From an uncultured Massilia sp. (GTDB lineage: Bacteria; Pseudomonadota; Gammaproteobacteria; Burkholderiales; Burkholderiaceae): a DNA stretch of 50,614 nucleotides. Under the pieces are notes generated by a model. It searched no databases and was not told the origin of the DNA. It saw only the letters and a program-made list of their open reading frames with translations. Positions 1-9,267 of this stretch are shown in pieces (the first letter of the stretch is position 1; the number at the start of each line of letters is the position of its first letter). The stretch lies in NCBI GenBank assembly GCA_946886065.1, contig CAMPHU010000008.1:1-50614 (forward strand). Reading direction: 5' to 3'. The translations under genes were made by a program, and so were the position numbers.

Positions 1-747
1 CAGCTCGTATTCGGCGGCCTTGATGCGCTTCGGCTCGGCGTACACGCCGGTGCGCGGGCCGAGGCTGCGCACGTCCAGCTCGCCGATGCCGATCGCCAGC
101 AGGTAGGACGGAATCGGCTGCGGCATCCTGAATGTCCAGCCGCCCTTGCCATTCGCTTTTGGGTCATTCTCGGCACTCATCACCACGCGCAGGCCTTCCG
201 GCGCCTGGATGCGGGCGCTGTACGTGAAGCGCACCGCCGGCGTATCCTGGATCGGTACCCAGGAGCGCGCGTTGATCGACTGCGACTGGCTGAACATGAA
301 GGGCCGCTTGCCCGACATGGTCTGGGCCGGCGTCAGCCACTGCAGGGCGGTGGCGGTCGGCGCCGTGCGGTAGTGGATGCGCACCTTCTTCGGCTGGCCC
401 GGCAGGTCGATATGCAGCGCCTGGCCCTTCTCCTGGTCCAGCTTGTCGAGCGTATAACGCACGCGGCGCCAGGCGCCGCCCGCGTCCTGCGCCTCGATCT
501 TCGAGATCGCCAGCTCGCGCGTATCCAGGTCGAGGGTGGTGGCCGACTTGTCCAGCCAGTCGAGGGTCAGCTCGGCGTGGCCGGCCAGGGTCTTGCGGGT
601 GAAATCGGCCTTCAGGTCCATGTGCAGGGCACTGGTCTTGACCTGGTCGTATTTGGCGTAGCTCAGGGGGTCGAGCGCGAATGCGCAGGCGGTCCAGGCG
701 CCCAGGATCAGGGCGGCGGCGGCGCGCGGCAGGAAGCGTGTCTTCAT
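1..747 (-). CDS. M1 family aminopeptidase / leukotriene A4 hydrolase-like, N-terminal part (runs off window)
   Basis: The frame is open from an ATG at 747 to the window edge (249 codons) with no stop, so the C-terminal catalytic zinc domain lies outside. The first ~24 residues (MKTRFLPRAAAALILGAW, then TACAFA) form a signal peptide, so the enzyme is exported. The mature start has DPLSYAKYDQVKTSALHMDL, and further on SQSQSINARSWVPIQDTP, VRFTYSARIQAPEG and PSYLLAIGIGELDVR. These match the N-terminal beta-saddle domain of leukotriene A4 hydrolase-type M1 aminopeptidases, including the QDTPxVRFTY signature. By family it should cleave N-terminal residues from peptides in the periplasm. The HExxH motif cannot be checked here. 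Divergent from the exporter gene at 918. Confidence 0.88.
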   Translation of the reverse strand, partial: MKTRFLPRAAAALILGAWTACAFALDPLSYAKYDQVKTSALHMDLKADFTRKTLAGHAELTLDWLDKSATTLDLDTRELAISKIEAQDAGGAWRRVRYTLDKLDQEKGQALHIDLPGQPKKVRIHYRTAPTATALQWLTPAQTMSGKRPFMFSQSQSINARSWVPIQDTPAVRFTYSARIQAPEGLRVVMSAENDPKANGKGGWTFRMPQPIPSYLLAIGIGELDVRSLGPRTGVYAEPKRIKAAEYEL

Positions 748-917
748 GGTCTCTCGCAGGGATGGCAGCCCCGAAAGGGATGAAGGAGGCTGCGGGCGCG
801 AGCAGAATAGCACGCGCTAACCGCCAGTGAAAGCGTGGCAAAACACCCGTATGTACGCGGCGCGGCGACCCGACTCTGCTATGATCGCGCCTTTCGCCTC
901 ACCCGCATTTCCGCTTC

Positions 918-1493
918 ATGGACGCCTTCCTCGTTTCGACCGGCATCGTGGCGCTCGCCGAGATCGGCGACAAGACCCAGCTGCTGGCCTTCCTCCTCGC
1001 CGCCCGTTTCCGCCGCCCGCTGCCGATCGTGTTCGGCATCTTCGTGGCCACCATCTTCAACCACGCCTTCGCCGCCGCCGTCGGCGCGCTGGTCAGCGAG
1101 CTGCTCGGCCCGAACACGATGCGCTGGGTGCTGGGCCTGTCCTTCCTGGGCATGGCGGCCTGGATCCTGGTGCCGGACGAGATCGACGACGAGGAGACCA
1201 GCCTGACGCGCCACGGCGTCTTCCTCACCACCCTGATCGCCTTTTTCGTGGCCGAGATGGGCGACAAGACCCAGGTCGCCACCGTGGCCCTGGCCGCGCG
1301 CTACGAATCGATGGCCGCCGTCGTCGCCGGCACCACCTTCGGCATGATGCTGGCGAACGTGCCGGCCGTGTATTTCGGCGAGCGCATCGCCAACCGGGTG
1401 CCGGTCAAGCTGGTGCACGGCATCGCCGCCCTCATCTTCGCGGTGCTCGGCATCGCCACCCTGCTGGGCGCAGGCGAAGGCCTGGGCTTCTAA
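918..1493 (+). CDS. GDT1/TMEM165 (UPF0016) family membrane protein, probable manganese exporter
   Basis: 191 residues, hydrophobic throughout, about six membrane segments arranged as two homologous halves. Each half carries the family signature ExGDKT: ALAEIGDKTQLLAFLLAARF near residue 13 and FVAEMGDKTQVATVALAARY near residue 110. In this family the paired acidic motifs form the cation path, and bacterial members (MneA type) export Mn2+; that substrate is inferred from the family. An acidic linker (PDEIDDEETS) separates the halves. The ATG has no clear ribosome site. A TATGAT box at 880-885 may be the -10. I looked for the yybP-ykoY manganese riboswitch core in the leader and did not find it. 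Confidence 0.9.
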   Translation: MDAFLVSTGIVALAEIGDKTQLLAFLLAARFRRPLPIVFGIFVATIFNHAFAAAVGALVSELLGPNTMRWVLGLSFLGMAAWILVPDEIDDEETSLTRHGVFLTTLIAFFVAEMGDKTQVATVALAARYESMAAVVAGTTFGMMLANVPAVYFGERIANRVPVKLVHGIAALIFAVLGIATLLGAGEGLGF

Positions 1494-1496
1494 GCC

Positions 1497-3110
1497 TCAC
1501 TCCTGCGTCACCCACACCGGCGCGGACCACAGCACATTGCCGTCGTCCTGGGTGACCCGGGCGTAGTAGAAATGCTCGCCCTGCGCAGGCGTGAAACTGG
1601 CCGCCGCCGTTTCCGACAACCGGGTCACCTCGCCCTTGCGCCCCGGGACGCCTTCCATGATCGCCACCGCCGCCGCCTGCTTGCCGGCGCTGCCGGCGAA
1701 ATTCACCACCAGCTCGAGCGGGCCCCGGTTGCGGAAGCGTTCTCCCATCATGCGCCCGTTTGCCGTCAGGACCAGCTGCGAGCCCTTGTCCATGGTCGCG
1801 AACACGCGCCGCGCCCTCAAGGCTTCGATGAAGCTGTCCCGGGACAGCTTGACGCCGGCCGGGATCAGCACGCCGGTGCGGTTGGTATAGGACGCGCCCC
1901 AGTTGGCGCAGTGGTTGTCCTGGTTGGTGCTGAACGCGACGTGGTAGCCCGCCTCCAGCAGGCGGTTGCAGGCCGCCTCGAAGTGGCTGCGGCGGGTTTC
2001 GGATTCCGATACGTTGGTCGAGAAGGCCGTGCTGTTCACCACCTCGCACAGCGCCATGACCTCGTCGCCCTCGGGCGTGTAGGCCAGCGCAACGCCGTTC
2101 ACCATGAACTGCCCGGTCTGGGCCGGGTGGTTGAACTGCCCCACCCAGCCGCGCTCGCGCATCAGGGTGTACAAGGCCGCGTAATCGCCGCGCGGCGTGC
2201 GCGTGTCGGCCATCAGCTCTCCTTTGGCATTGGTCTCCCAGCCCAGCAGCTCGCGGCTGTTGAAGATGTTGAGGTGGCCGCCGTGGTTGATGACGCCCCA
2301 CTCCATGCCGTACAGCGCCAGGAAGCCCGGGTGCTTCTGCGAATAGGCGTCCGCGCTGGCCAGGCCCGCCTGGTACAGGGCCCTGGCCTTGGCCGCGTCG
2401 GCGTCGGGTGCGCTCCCGTCTGAGCCGTCGTACATGTGGTTGTGCTCCGAGGCGGCCAGGATATCGAGCCCCTGCTTGTGCGCAAAGGCGAAAGCCGCGT
2501 CCGGGCCATAAGGCGCGCTGAGCGGCGGCTGCGCGCCCTTGCAGGCCGTGAGCTCGGCGCCGCCATCGCTGTGGTTGGTCTGGCTGTGCAGGTTACCCAG
2601 GTAAACGTTGTAGGGCAACCCGCCCGGCGCCGGCGCAGCGGCAGGCGCGAGCGCCGCGCCGGGCAGCGCCTGGAAACGCGGCATCCGCGGCCTGGCAGGC
2701 GTGCCGACCGCGATCTCCCAGGCCTGGCTGACCGCCTCGTGGCCGTTGCCGCGCACCACGGCGTGCAGCCTTACCTGATAGATGCCCGGCGGCGCCGGCG
2801 AACGGCCGATCCGCCCGGACCATGGCAGCGACACGCTGACGCTGGAGCCCGTCAAGCTGGCCTGGCCGCGCCAGCGCAGCGCCACCCGCCCGCCGGGACG
2901 GCGCAGTTCGACGCGCCAGTCGACGATGCCGGGACGCTCGAGCCCGGGGTAGTCGAAACCCAGCGTGAACGTGCGCTGTGTCGCCACCCCGGCCTGGAAG
3001 GGCGCGTGCAAGGTGGCTTCGAATTCCTTGTGTTCAGCCGGGGCGCCAGCGGCCAGGCCGCAGCTCAACAGCAAGGCGCCTGAGGAGAGGGGGAGGATTG
3101 AGGTTTTCAT
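1497..3110 (-). CDS. Secreted PHP-domain metallohydrolase (CehA/McbA-like)
   Basis: 537 residues. An N-terminal signal peptide (MKTSILPLSSGALLLSCGLA) is followed by an Ig-like beta region (~30-150). The PHP-type hydrolase domain begins with YLGNLHSQTNHSDGG (~170) and continues with AFAHKQGLDILAASEHNH (~210). The paired His motifs and the SEHNHMYDG stretch fit the metal site of the CehA/McbA subgroup, which hydrolyses esters, carbamates or phosphoesters; the substrate here is unknown. Later motifs WGVINHGGHLNIFN and FSTNQDNHCANWG supply further His ligands. It ends three bases from the stop of the convergent exporter gene and is transcribed divergently from the GH92 operon, so it may share control with it. 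Confidence 0.8.
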   Translation of the reverse strand: MKTSILPLSSGALLLSCGLAAGAPAEHKEFEATLHAPFQAGVATQRTFTLGFDYPGLERPGIVDWRVELRRPGGRVALRWRGQASLTGSSVSVSLPWSGRIGRSPAPPGIYQVRLHAVVRGNGHEAVSQAWEIAVGTPARPRMPRFQALPGAALAPAAAPAPGGLPYNVYLGNLHSQTNHSDGGAELTACKGAQPPLSAPYGPDAAFAFAHKQGLDILAASEHNHMYDGSDGSAPDADAAKARALYQAGLASADAYSQKHPGFLALYGMEWGVINHGGHLNIFNSRELLGWETNAKGELMADTRTPRGDYAALYTLMRERGWVGQFNHPAQTGQFMVNGVALAYTPEGDEVMALCEVVNSTAFSTNVSESETRRSHFEAACNRLLEAGYHVAFSTNQDNHCANWGASYTNRTGVLIPAGVKLSRDSFIEALRARRVFATMDKGSQLVLTANGRMMGERFRNRGPLELVVNFAGSAGKQAAAVAIMEGVPGRKGEVTRLSETAAASFTPAQGEHFYYARVTQDDGNVLWSAPVWVTQE

Positions 3111-3227
3111 GATGCAATTTTTGCAACTGCATCAAATGAGGCCTTGCGCCGAGGCGCCTGAAAATTGTATTTTTATCTACAATTCATGCGTGTGCTCAAG
3201 TTGTCATTCGATTAAGCCTGTGGAGAG

Positions 3228-3303
3228 TGTTTAGTAAAACGCATGCTAAACATGGGAGGAAACGCGGCTGTTTAGTTGCCTGAGAGTCAAACCCCGCCAT
3301 AAT
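3228..3303 (+). promoter_or_regulatory. Promoter and candidate repressor operator of the mannosidase operon
   Basis: The motif TGTTTAG occurs at 3228-3234, as its inverted copy CTAAACA at 3246-3252, and again at 3269-3275. The first two form a perfect 7-base inverted repeat with an 11-base spacer. A plausible sigma-70 promoter follows: TTGCCT (3276-3281), 16 bases, CATAAT (3298-3303). The third copy abuts the -35, a position suited to repression. The 240-base gap also has to serve the divergent gene ending at 1497. No regulator gene lies next to it. Confidence 0.4.
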
Positions 3304-3350
3304 CCGATGACACAGTCCGGCCCACCGGGCGACACATGTATGGAGACAGC

Positions 3351-5702
3351 ATGACAGTTCGTTTCAAGCACGAGTCCCTTTCCCTGACTTTGCTGGCAGT
3401 GCTGGCGTTCGCCGCCCTGCCCGCGCAGGCGGCCACGCCCGCGTCCTCGACCGGCACGCCGGCCAGTGCCGTCAACGTGTTCATCGGCACCGGCGGTGAC
3501 GGCCATACCTTCCCGGGCGCCAGCCGGCCCTTCGGCATGGTGCAGCTCAGCCCGGACACCCAGGTGCGCCACTTCCGCCAGAGCTACCCGTGGGCGTCCG
3601 GTTACCGTTACGACGACACGTCCATCCTCGGCTTCTCGCACACCCACTTCTCCGGCAGCGGCCACTCCGACCTGGGCGACGTGCTGCTGATGCCCTACAG
3701 CGGCGAGACCAAGCTGGAGCCGGGCTACCCTGAGCGCCCCTTCTCCGGCTACCGCTCGCGCTTCTCGCACCAGGAAGAGAAGGCCGAACCGGGCTACTAC
3801 GCCGTGCGCCTGAAGGACAACGAGGTCGACGTCGAGCTCACCGCCAGCGAGCGCGTGGGCCTGCACCGCTACCGGTTCCACAAGGAAGCGCAGGCCAAGG
3901 TGATCCTCGACCTGCGCTCCAGCATCTACGACTACGGCAGCAAGAACCTGTGGTCGCGCCTGCGCGTGCGCGATGCCGCCACGCTCACCGGCATGCGCGA
4001 AACGCGCGGCTGGGCGCCCGGCCGCCAGCTCTACTTCGCCGTCAGGTTCTCGCGCCCGATGAGCGCGCGCCAGTTGCACAACCGCGAGGAAGGCGTCGAA
4101 TACCGCGGCTTCGCGGCGCCCGGCAAGACGCCCCAGGACAAGGTGCTGGTCGAGGGCAAGGCCCTGGTCGCGGCGCTGGAGTTCGGCGCGCCGCCCGACG
4201 GCACCCTCATGGTCAAGGTCGCCATCTCGCCGGTGAGCGAAGACAATGCGCTGGCCAACCTGGAAGAGATGCCGGGCTGGGACTTCGACGCCGAGCGCGC
4301 CCGCGCCGGCGCCGCCTGGAACGAGGCGCTGTCGGCGGTGAAGGCGGAAGCGCCCGAACCGATGCGCACCATGTTCTATACCAGCCTGTATCACAGCATG
4401 CTGGCGCCCTCGCTGTTCATGGACCGCGACGGCCGCTACCGCGGGCCGGACAACCAGGTGCACCAGGCGAAGGACTTCCGCTTCCATTCGACCTTCTCGC
4501 TGTGGGACACCTACCGCGCCCTGCACCCGCTGCTGACCCTGCTGGCGCCGGAACGCCGCAACGCCGACTTCGTGAACTCGCTCGTCGCCGCCCAGCAGCA
4601 CAGCCCCTACGGCATCCTGCCGGTGTGGTCCTTCCACGGCCTGGAGACCTGGTGCATGATCGGCTACCACGCGGTGCCGGTGATCGCCGACGCCTACATG
4701 AAGGGCATCCGCGGCTTCGATTCCGGGCAAGCCTTGAAGGCAATGACGGCCAGCGCCGAATACGGTCCCTACGGCGGCCTGGAACACTACATGAAGCTGG
4801 GCTACGTGCCGATCGACCGCGAGCCGGAAGCGGCGTCCAAGACCGTGGAATACGCCTTCGACGACTGGACCATCGCGCGCATGGCCGAGAAGATGGGCAG
4901 GAAGGACGTCGCGGCCCGCTACTACCAGCGCGCCCAGAACTACCGCAACGTGTTCGACAAGGAGACGGGCTTCATCCGCGCCCGCAAGTCCAGCGGCGAA
5001 TTCCGCACGCCCTTCAACCCGGTGCAGTCGAACTTCGGCAGCGACTACACGGAAGGCAGCGCCTGGCAGTACTCCTGGTATATGCCGCACGATAACGCGG
5101 GCCTGATCGCCATGCTGGGCGGGGACGCGGCCCTGGTGTCCAAGCTGGACCAGGTGTTCGACGCCAAGGTCGAGGACAATGTCTACGCCCACATGGAAGA
5201 CATCTCGGGCCTGATCGGCCACTACGCCCACGGCAACGAGCCTTCGCACCACGTCGCCTACCTCTACAACTTCGCCGGCGCGCCGTGGCGCACCCAGGAG
5301 CGCCTGACCCATATCATGGCGACCCAGTACGCCAACCGCCCTGACGGCCTGTCCGGCAACGACGACCTGGGCCAGATGTCGGCCTGGTTCGCCTTCACCG
5401 CGCTCGGCTTCTATCCGGTGGCGCCGGCTTCCAACGAATACGTGATCGGCCGGCCCTTCCTCGACAAGGCGGTGCTGAACCTGCCGAACGGGAAGCGCTT
5501 CACGGTACGCGCCGAGCAGCTCTCGGGCGCGAATATCTACGTCGGCCGCGTCACCCTGAACGGCAAGCCGCTGGCCAGGACCTTCCTGCGCCATGAGGAC
5601 ATCGTCGCCGGCGGCGAACTGGTATTCACGATGCAGGCCACCCCGAACAAGGACTGGGGCAAGGAACCCAGCGCCCGCCCCTACACCCAAACCCGCTACT
5701 GA
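3351..5702 (+). CDS. GH92 family exo-alpha-mannosidase (first of pair)
   Basis: 783 residues from the ATG at 3351, chosen because GGAGA lies five bases upstream; an in-frame ATG at 3336 lacks this. The signal peptide ends near ALPAQA, so the enzyme is exported. GH92 landmarks in order are VFIGTGGDGHTFPGASRPFG, GFSHTHFSGSG, LHPLLTLLAPER, TEGSAWQYSW (carrying the family general-acid Glu), GNEPSHHVAYLYNFAGAPW, and SGNDDLGQMSAWFAFTALGF (acidic base region). GH92 enzymes are Ca2+-dependent inverting alpha-mannosidases acting on 1,2-, 1,3- or 1,4-linked mannose. The GNEPSHH form is the one I associate with alpha-1,2 activity, so trimming of high-mannose glycans is a reasonable guess. The next gene starts four bases after the stop, so translation is probably coupled. 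Confidence 0.92.
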   Translation: MTVRFKHESLSLTLLAVLAFAALPAQAATPASSTGTPASAVNVFIGTGGDGHTFPGASRPFGMVQLSPDTQVRHFRQSYPWASGYRYDDTSILGFSHTHFSGSGHSDLGDVLLMPYSGETKLEPGYPERPFSGYRSRFSHQEEKAEPGYYAVRLKDNEVDVELTASERVGLHRYRFHKEAQAKVILDLRSSIYDYGSKNLWSRLRVRDAATLTGMRETRGWAPGRQLYFAVRFSRPMSARQLHNREEGVEYRGFAAPGKTPQDKVLVEGKALVAALEFGAPPDGTLMVKVAISPVSEDNALANLEEMPGWDFDAERARAGAAWNEALSAVKAEAPEPMRTMFYTSLYHSMLAPSLFMDRDGRYRGPDNQVHQAKDFRFHSTFSLWDTYRALHPLLTLLAPERRNADFVNSLVAAQQHSPYGILPVWSFHGLETWCMIGYHAVPVIADAYMKGIRGFDSGQALKAMTASAEYGPYGGLEHYMKLGYVPIDREPEAASKTVEYAFDDWTIARMAEKMGRKDVAARYYQRAQNYRNVFDKETGFIRARKSSGEFRTPFNPVQSNFGSDYTEGSAWQYSWYMPHDNAGLIAMLGGDAALVSKLDQVFDAKVEDNVYAHMEDISGLIGHYAHGNEPSHHVAYLYNFAGAPWRTQERLTHIMATQYANRPDGLSGNDDLGQMSAWFAFTALGFYPVAPASNEYVIGRPFLDKAVLNLPNGKRFTVRAEQLSGANIYVGRVTLNGKPLARTFLRHEDIVAGGELVFTMQATPNKDWGKEPSARPYTQTRY

Positions 5703-5706
5703 CAAC

Positions 5707-8010
5707 ATGATGAAGACGAACACGATCATCCGCTGCGCCGCCACCCTGCTGGCCGCCAGCGCATTCAGCGCCAGCGCCCAGGTGGTCCAGAAGGTGAGCG
5801 ACCCGGTCGAATGGGTCAATCCCCTGATGGGCACCGCCAGCAAGCCCGAGCTCTCGAACGGCAACACCTATCCGGCGATCGCCGTCCCCTGGGGGATGAA
5901 CTTCTGGACGCCGCAGACCGGCAAGATGGGCAACGGCTGGGCCTACACCTACGACGCCGACAAGATCCGCGGCTTCAAGCAGACCCACCAGCCTTCGCCC
6001 TGGATGAACGACTACGGCCAGTTCGCCGTGATGCCGGTAACCGGCGCCAAGCGCTTCAACCAGGACGCGCGCGCCAGCTGGTTCTCGCACAAATCGGAAA
6101 CCGCCAAGCCGTACTACTACAGCGTCTACCTGGCCGACGCCGACGTCACCACCGAGATCGCGCCGACCGAGCGCGCGGCCCAGTTCCGCTTCACCTTCCC
6201 CAAGTCCGACGCCAGCTACGTCGTGGTCGACGCCTTCGACAAGGGCTCCTACGTGAAGATCCTCCCTGGCCAGCGCAAGGTGATCGGCTACAGTACCAAG
6301 CACGCGCGCGGGCCGCTGCCGAAGAACTTCCGCAACTACTTCGTGATCGAGTTCGACCAGCCTTTCGCCTCCACCGACACCTGGCAGGGCGACAAGCTCG
6401 CCGAGGGCAAGCTGGAGACGGAGGGCGAGCATAGCGGCGCCCTGCTTGGCTTCAAGACCGCCAAGGGCCAGAAGGTGCACATGCGGGTTGCCTCATCCTT
6501 CATCGGCTTCGAGCAGGCGGAACTGAACCTGAAGCGCGAGCTGGCCCAGGACGATTTCGACACCACGCGCGCCAAGGGCAAGGCCGCGTGGAACAAGGTG
6601 CTCGGCCAGCTGCAAGTCGAAGGCGGCACGGTCGACCAGACCCGCACCTTCTATTCGAGCCTGTACCGCACGGTGCTGTTCCCGAACAAGATGTACGAGC
6701 TCGACGCAGCCGGCAAGCCGGTGCACTGGAGCCCTTATAACGGCCAGGTCCTGCCCGGCCGCCTGTTTGCCGGCACCGGCTTCTGGGACACCTTCCGCGC
6801 CCTCTACCCCTTCCTGAACCTGGTCTACCCGTCGATCAACAGCGAGATGCAGGAAGGCCTGGCCAACGCCTTCAAGGAAGGCGGCTGGCTGCCGGAATGG
6901 TCCAGCCCCGGCTACGCCGACATCATGGTCGGCAACAACTCGGCCTCGGTGGTGGCCGACGCCTGGATCAAGGGCGTGCGTGGCCAGGACATCGAGACCC
7001 TGTGGCAGGCCCTCAAGCACGGCGCCAACAACGAAGGCCCGATGACCGCCGTGGGCCGCGCCGGCGTGAAGTACTACAACGAGCTGGGTTACGTTCCCTA
7101 TGACGTGGGCATCAACGAGAACGCCGCGCGCACCCTGGAGTACGCCTACGACGATTTCACCATCTACCAGCTCGGCAAGGCGCTGGGCAAGCCGAAGTCG
7201 GAGATCGAGATCTACGCCCAGCGCAGCCTGAACTACAAGAAGCTGTTCGATCCGGAGACCGGCCTGATGCGCGGCCGCAAGCGTGACGGCAGCTTCCAGA
7301 CGCCGTTCAACCCGTTCAAGTGGGGCGACGCCTTCACCGAGGGGAACAGCTGGCACTACTCCTGGTCCGTGTTCCACGACGTGGCCGGCCTGGCGGACCT
7401 GATGGGCGGCCGCAAGGCCTTCGTCGACAAGCTCGACATGGTGTTCTCGCTGCCGCCGATCTACGACGAAAGCTATTACGGCTCCGTGATCCACGAGATC
7501 CGCGAAATGCAGATCGCGAACATGGGCCAGTACGCGCACGGCAACCAGCCGATCCAGCACATGACCTACCTGTACAACTACGCGGGCGCGCCGTGGAAGT
7601 CGCAGCACTGGATCCGCGAGACCATGGACCGCATGTATGCGCCCACGCCGGACGGCTATTGCGGCGACGAAGACAACGGCCAGACCTCGGCCTGGTATGT
7701 GTTCTCCGCGCTCGGCTTCTATCCGGTCACGCCGGGCGTGAACCAGTACGTGGTGGGCACGCCGCTGTTCAAGAAGGCCACCGTCAAGCTCGAGAACGGC
7801 CGCAGCTTCACGGTCAGCGCCAGGGGCGACGGCCGCTACGTGGACGCCCTGCGCGTCAACGGCCGCGCCGTCGAGCGCAACTGGCTGGGCCACGAGGAGC
7901 TGATGGGCGGCGCCAGGCTGGACTTCAGCATGTCCGCCAAGCCGAACATGAAGCGCGGCACGCGCGAGCAGGATGCGCCTTACTCGCTATCCCGCGAATC
8001 CCGGCAGTAA
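5707..8010 (+). CDS. GH92 family exo-alpha-mannosidase (second of pair)
   Basis: 767 residues. The ATG at 5707 (or 5710) begins a clear signal peptide, MMKTNTIIRCAATLLAASAF, ending at SASA; the longer open frame upstream overlaps the previous gene and is not the start. GH92 landmarks are EWVNPLMGTASKPELSNGNT, GTGFWDTFRALYPFLNLVYP, TEGNSWHYSW (general-acid Glu), GNQPIQHMTYLYNYAGAPW, and CGDEDNGQTSAWYVFSALGF. It differs from its upstream partner at two informative sites: GNQPIQH instead of GNEPSHH, and GDED instead of GNDD. The two are therefore diverged paralogues likely to have different linkage preferences, not a recent duplication. There is no strong ribosome site of its own, consistent with coupling to the preceding gene. 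Confidence 0.92.
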   Translation: MMKTNTIIRCAATLLAASAFSASAQVVQKVSDPVEWVNPLMGTASKPELSNGNTYPAIAVPWGMNFWTPQTGKMGNGWAYTYDADKIRGFKQTHQPSPWMNDYGQFAVMPVTGAKRFNQDARASWFSHKSETAKPYYYSVYLADADVTTEIAPTERAAQFRFTFPKSDASYVVVDAFDKGSYVKILPGQRKVIGYSTKHARGPLPKNFRNYFVIEFDQPFASTDTWQGDKLAEGKLETEGEHSGALLGFKTAKGQKVHMRVASSFIGFEQAELNLKRELAQDDFDTTRAKGKAAWNKVLGQLQVEGGTVDQTRTFYSSLYRTVLFPNKMYELDAAGKPVHWSPYNGQVLPGRLFAGTGFWDTFRALYPFLNLVYPSINSEMQEGLANAFKEGGWLPEWSSPGYADIMVGNNSASVVADAWIKGVRGQDIETLWQALKHGANNEGPMTAVGRAGVKYYNELGYVPYDVGINENAARTLEYAYDDFTIYQLGKALGKPKSEIEIYAQRSLNYKKLFDPETGLMRGRKRDGSFQTPFNPFKWGDAFTEGNSWHYSWSVFHDVAGLADLMGGRKAFVDKLDMVFSLPPIYDESYYGSVIHEIREMQIANMGQYAHGNQPIQHMTYLYNYAGAPWKSQHWIRETMDRMYAPTPDGYCGDEDNGQTSAWYVFSALGFYPVTPGVNQYVVGTPLFKKATVKLENGRSFTVSARGDGRYVDALRVNGRAVERNWLGHEELMGGARLDFSMSAKPNMKRGTREQDAPYSLSRESRQ

Positions 8011-8031
8011 ATTCAGCGCTGAGAGGACAGG

Positions 8032-9252
8032 ATGCCGGACTTCTTTTCGCCAGACACGCTGACGCGGCATGTGGCCGACACGATGTCGTTCTACCATCCG
8101 CGTTGCGTCGATCCGAGCGGCGGGTTCTATCACTACTTCCTGGACACGGGCACGGTCTACGACCGCAACACGCGCCACCTGGTGTCCAGCACCCGCTTCG
8201 TGTTCGTGTTCGCGAATGCCTGGCGCCAGTTCGGCAAGGCCGAGTACCTGGACATGGTGCGCCATGGGATCGACTTCCTGCGCCATGCGCACCGCAACCC
8301 GGATACCGGCGGCTATGCCTGGCAACTGCGCTGGGAAGACGGCCGCGCCCAGGTACTGGATGGCGACAACCACTGCTACGGCCTGGCCTTCGTGCTGCTG
8401 GCCTACTCGCATGCGCTGATGGCGGGCGTGGAGGAAGCGCGCGCGTGGATCGCCGAGACCCTGGCCCTGATGGAAGAGCGCTTCTGGGAAGAAGAGCACG
8501 GCCTGTATGCCGACCAGGCCAGCGCCGACTGGTCGCGGCTGGACAGCTACCGCGGCCAGAACGCCAACATGCACGCCTGCGAAGCCCTGCTGGCGGCTTA
8601 CCGCGCCACCGGCGAGCCGTCCTGCCTGCACCGCGCCGAAACCCTGGCCCGCAACATCACCCAGCGCCAGGCCGGCCGCGCGGGCGGCATGATCTGGGAA
8701 CACTACAAGCAGGACTGGCAGGTCGACTGGGAATTCAACCTGCACGACAAGGCCAACCTGTTCCGGCCGTGGGGCTACCAGCCGGGCCACTTCACGGAGT
8801 GGAGCAAGCTGCTGCTGCAGCTCGAGGCGCATGGCGAGCAGTTGGCAGGATCACGGGACTGGCTGCTGCCGGTGGCCCAGGACCTGTATGCGACCGCGCT
8901 GCGCTACGCCTGGGACAAGGAGCATGGCGGCCTGCACTACGGTTTCGCGCCGGACGGCACGGTGTGCGACGCGGACAAGTATTTCTGGGTGCAGGCCGAG
9001 ACCCTGGCCGCCGCCGCGCTGCTGGGCGCACGGACGGGAGCTGAGCGCTACTGGCTCGACTACGAGCGGCTGTGGAACTATTGCTGGGAGCACTTCGTCG
9101 ACCACGAGCACGGGGCCTGGTACCGCATCCTGACGCGCGAGAACCTCAAGTATTCGAACGAGAAGAGCCCGGCCGGGAAGGTCGATTACCACACCATGGG
9201 GGCGTGCTACGACATCCTGCCGGCGCTGGCGCGCCGCCGCAGTGTCAGTTAA
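8032..9252 (+). CDS. AGE-family epimerase/isomerase (probable D-mannose isomerase)
   Basis: 406 residues with no signal peptide, so cytoplasmic. It starts at an ATG after GAGAGGACAG. The (alpha/alpha)6-barrel family of N-acylglucosamine 2-epimerases is recognised from DPSGGFYHYFLDTG, NTRHLVSSTRFVFVFANAW, DGDNHCYGLAFVLLAYSHAL, EFNLHDKANLFRPWGYQPGH, HEHGAWYRIL and VDYHTMGACYDIL. The His residues in PGHFTEW and DYHTMG correspond to the conserved active-site histidines. The group includes GlcNAc 2-epimerase, cellobiose 2-epimerase and mannose/YihS isomerases. Sitting 21 bases behind two alpha-mannosidases, a mannose-to-fructose isomerase is the most economical reading: mannose released outside is imported and turned into fructose. 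Confidence 0.85.
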   Translation: MPDFFSPDTLTRHVADTMSFYHPRCVDPSGGFYHYFLDTGTVYDRNTRHLVSSTRFVFVFANAWRQFGKAEYLDMVRHGIDFLRHAHRNPDTGGYAWQLRWEDGRAQVLDGDNHCYGLAFVLLAYSHALMAGVEEARAWIAETLALMEERFWEEEHGLYADQASADWSRLDSYRGQNANMHACEALLAAYRATGEPSCLHRAETLARNITQRQAGRAGGMIWEHYKQDWQVDWEFNLHDKANLFRPWGYQPGHFTEWSKLLLQLEAHGEQLAGSRDWLLPVAQDLYATALRYAWDKEHGGLHYGFAPDGTVCDADKYFWVQAETLAAAALLGARTGAERYWLDYERLWNYCWEHFVDHEHGAWYRILTRENLKYSNEKSPAGKVDYHTMGACYDILPALARRRSVS

Positions 9253-9267
9253 GAGTTAACCGCAAAA

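Noticed and set aside
780..917. Possible yybP-ykoY manganese riboswitch upstream of the GDT1-type gene
   Set aside because: The conserved core of that riboswitch could not be found in the leader.
3246..5867. 873-codon open frame antisense to the first GH92 gene
   Set aside because: Shadow of a high-GC gene: translation is rich in Ala, Arg, Gly, Val and His with no domain, while the opposite strand encodes a full GH92 enzyme.
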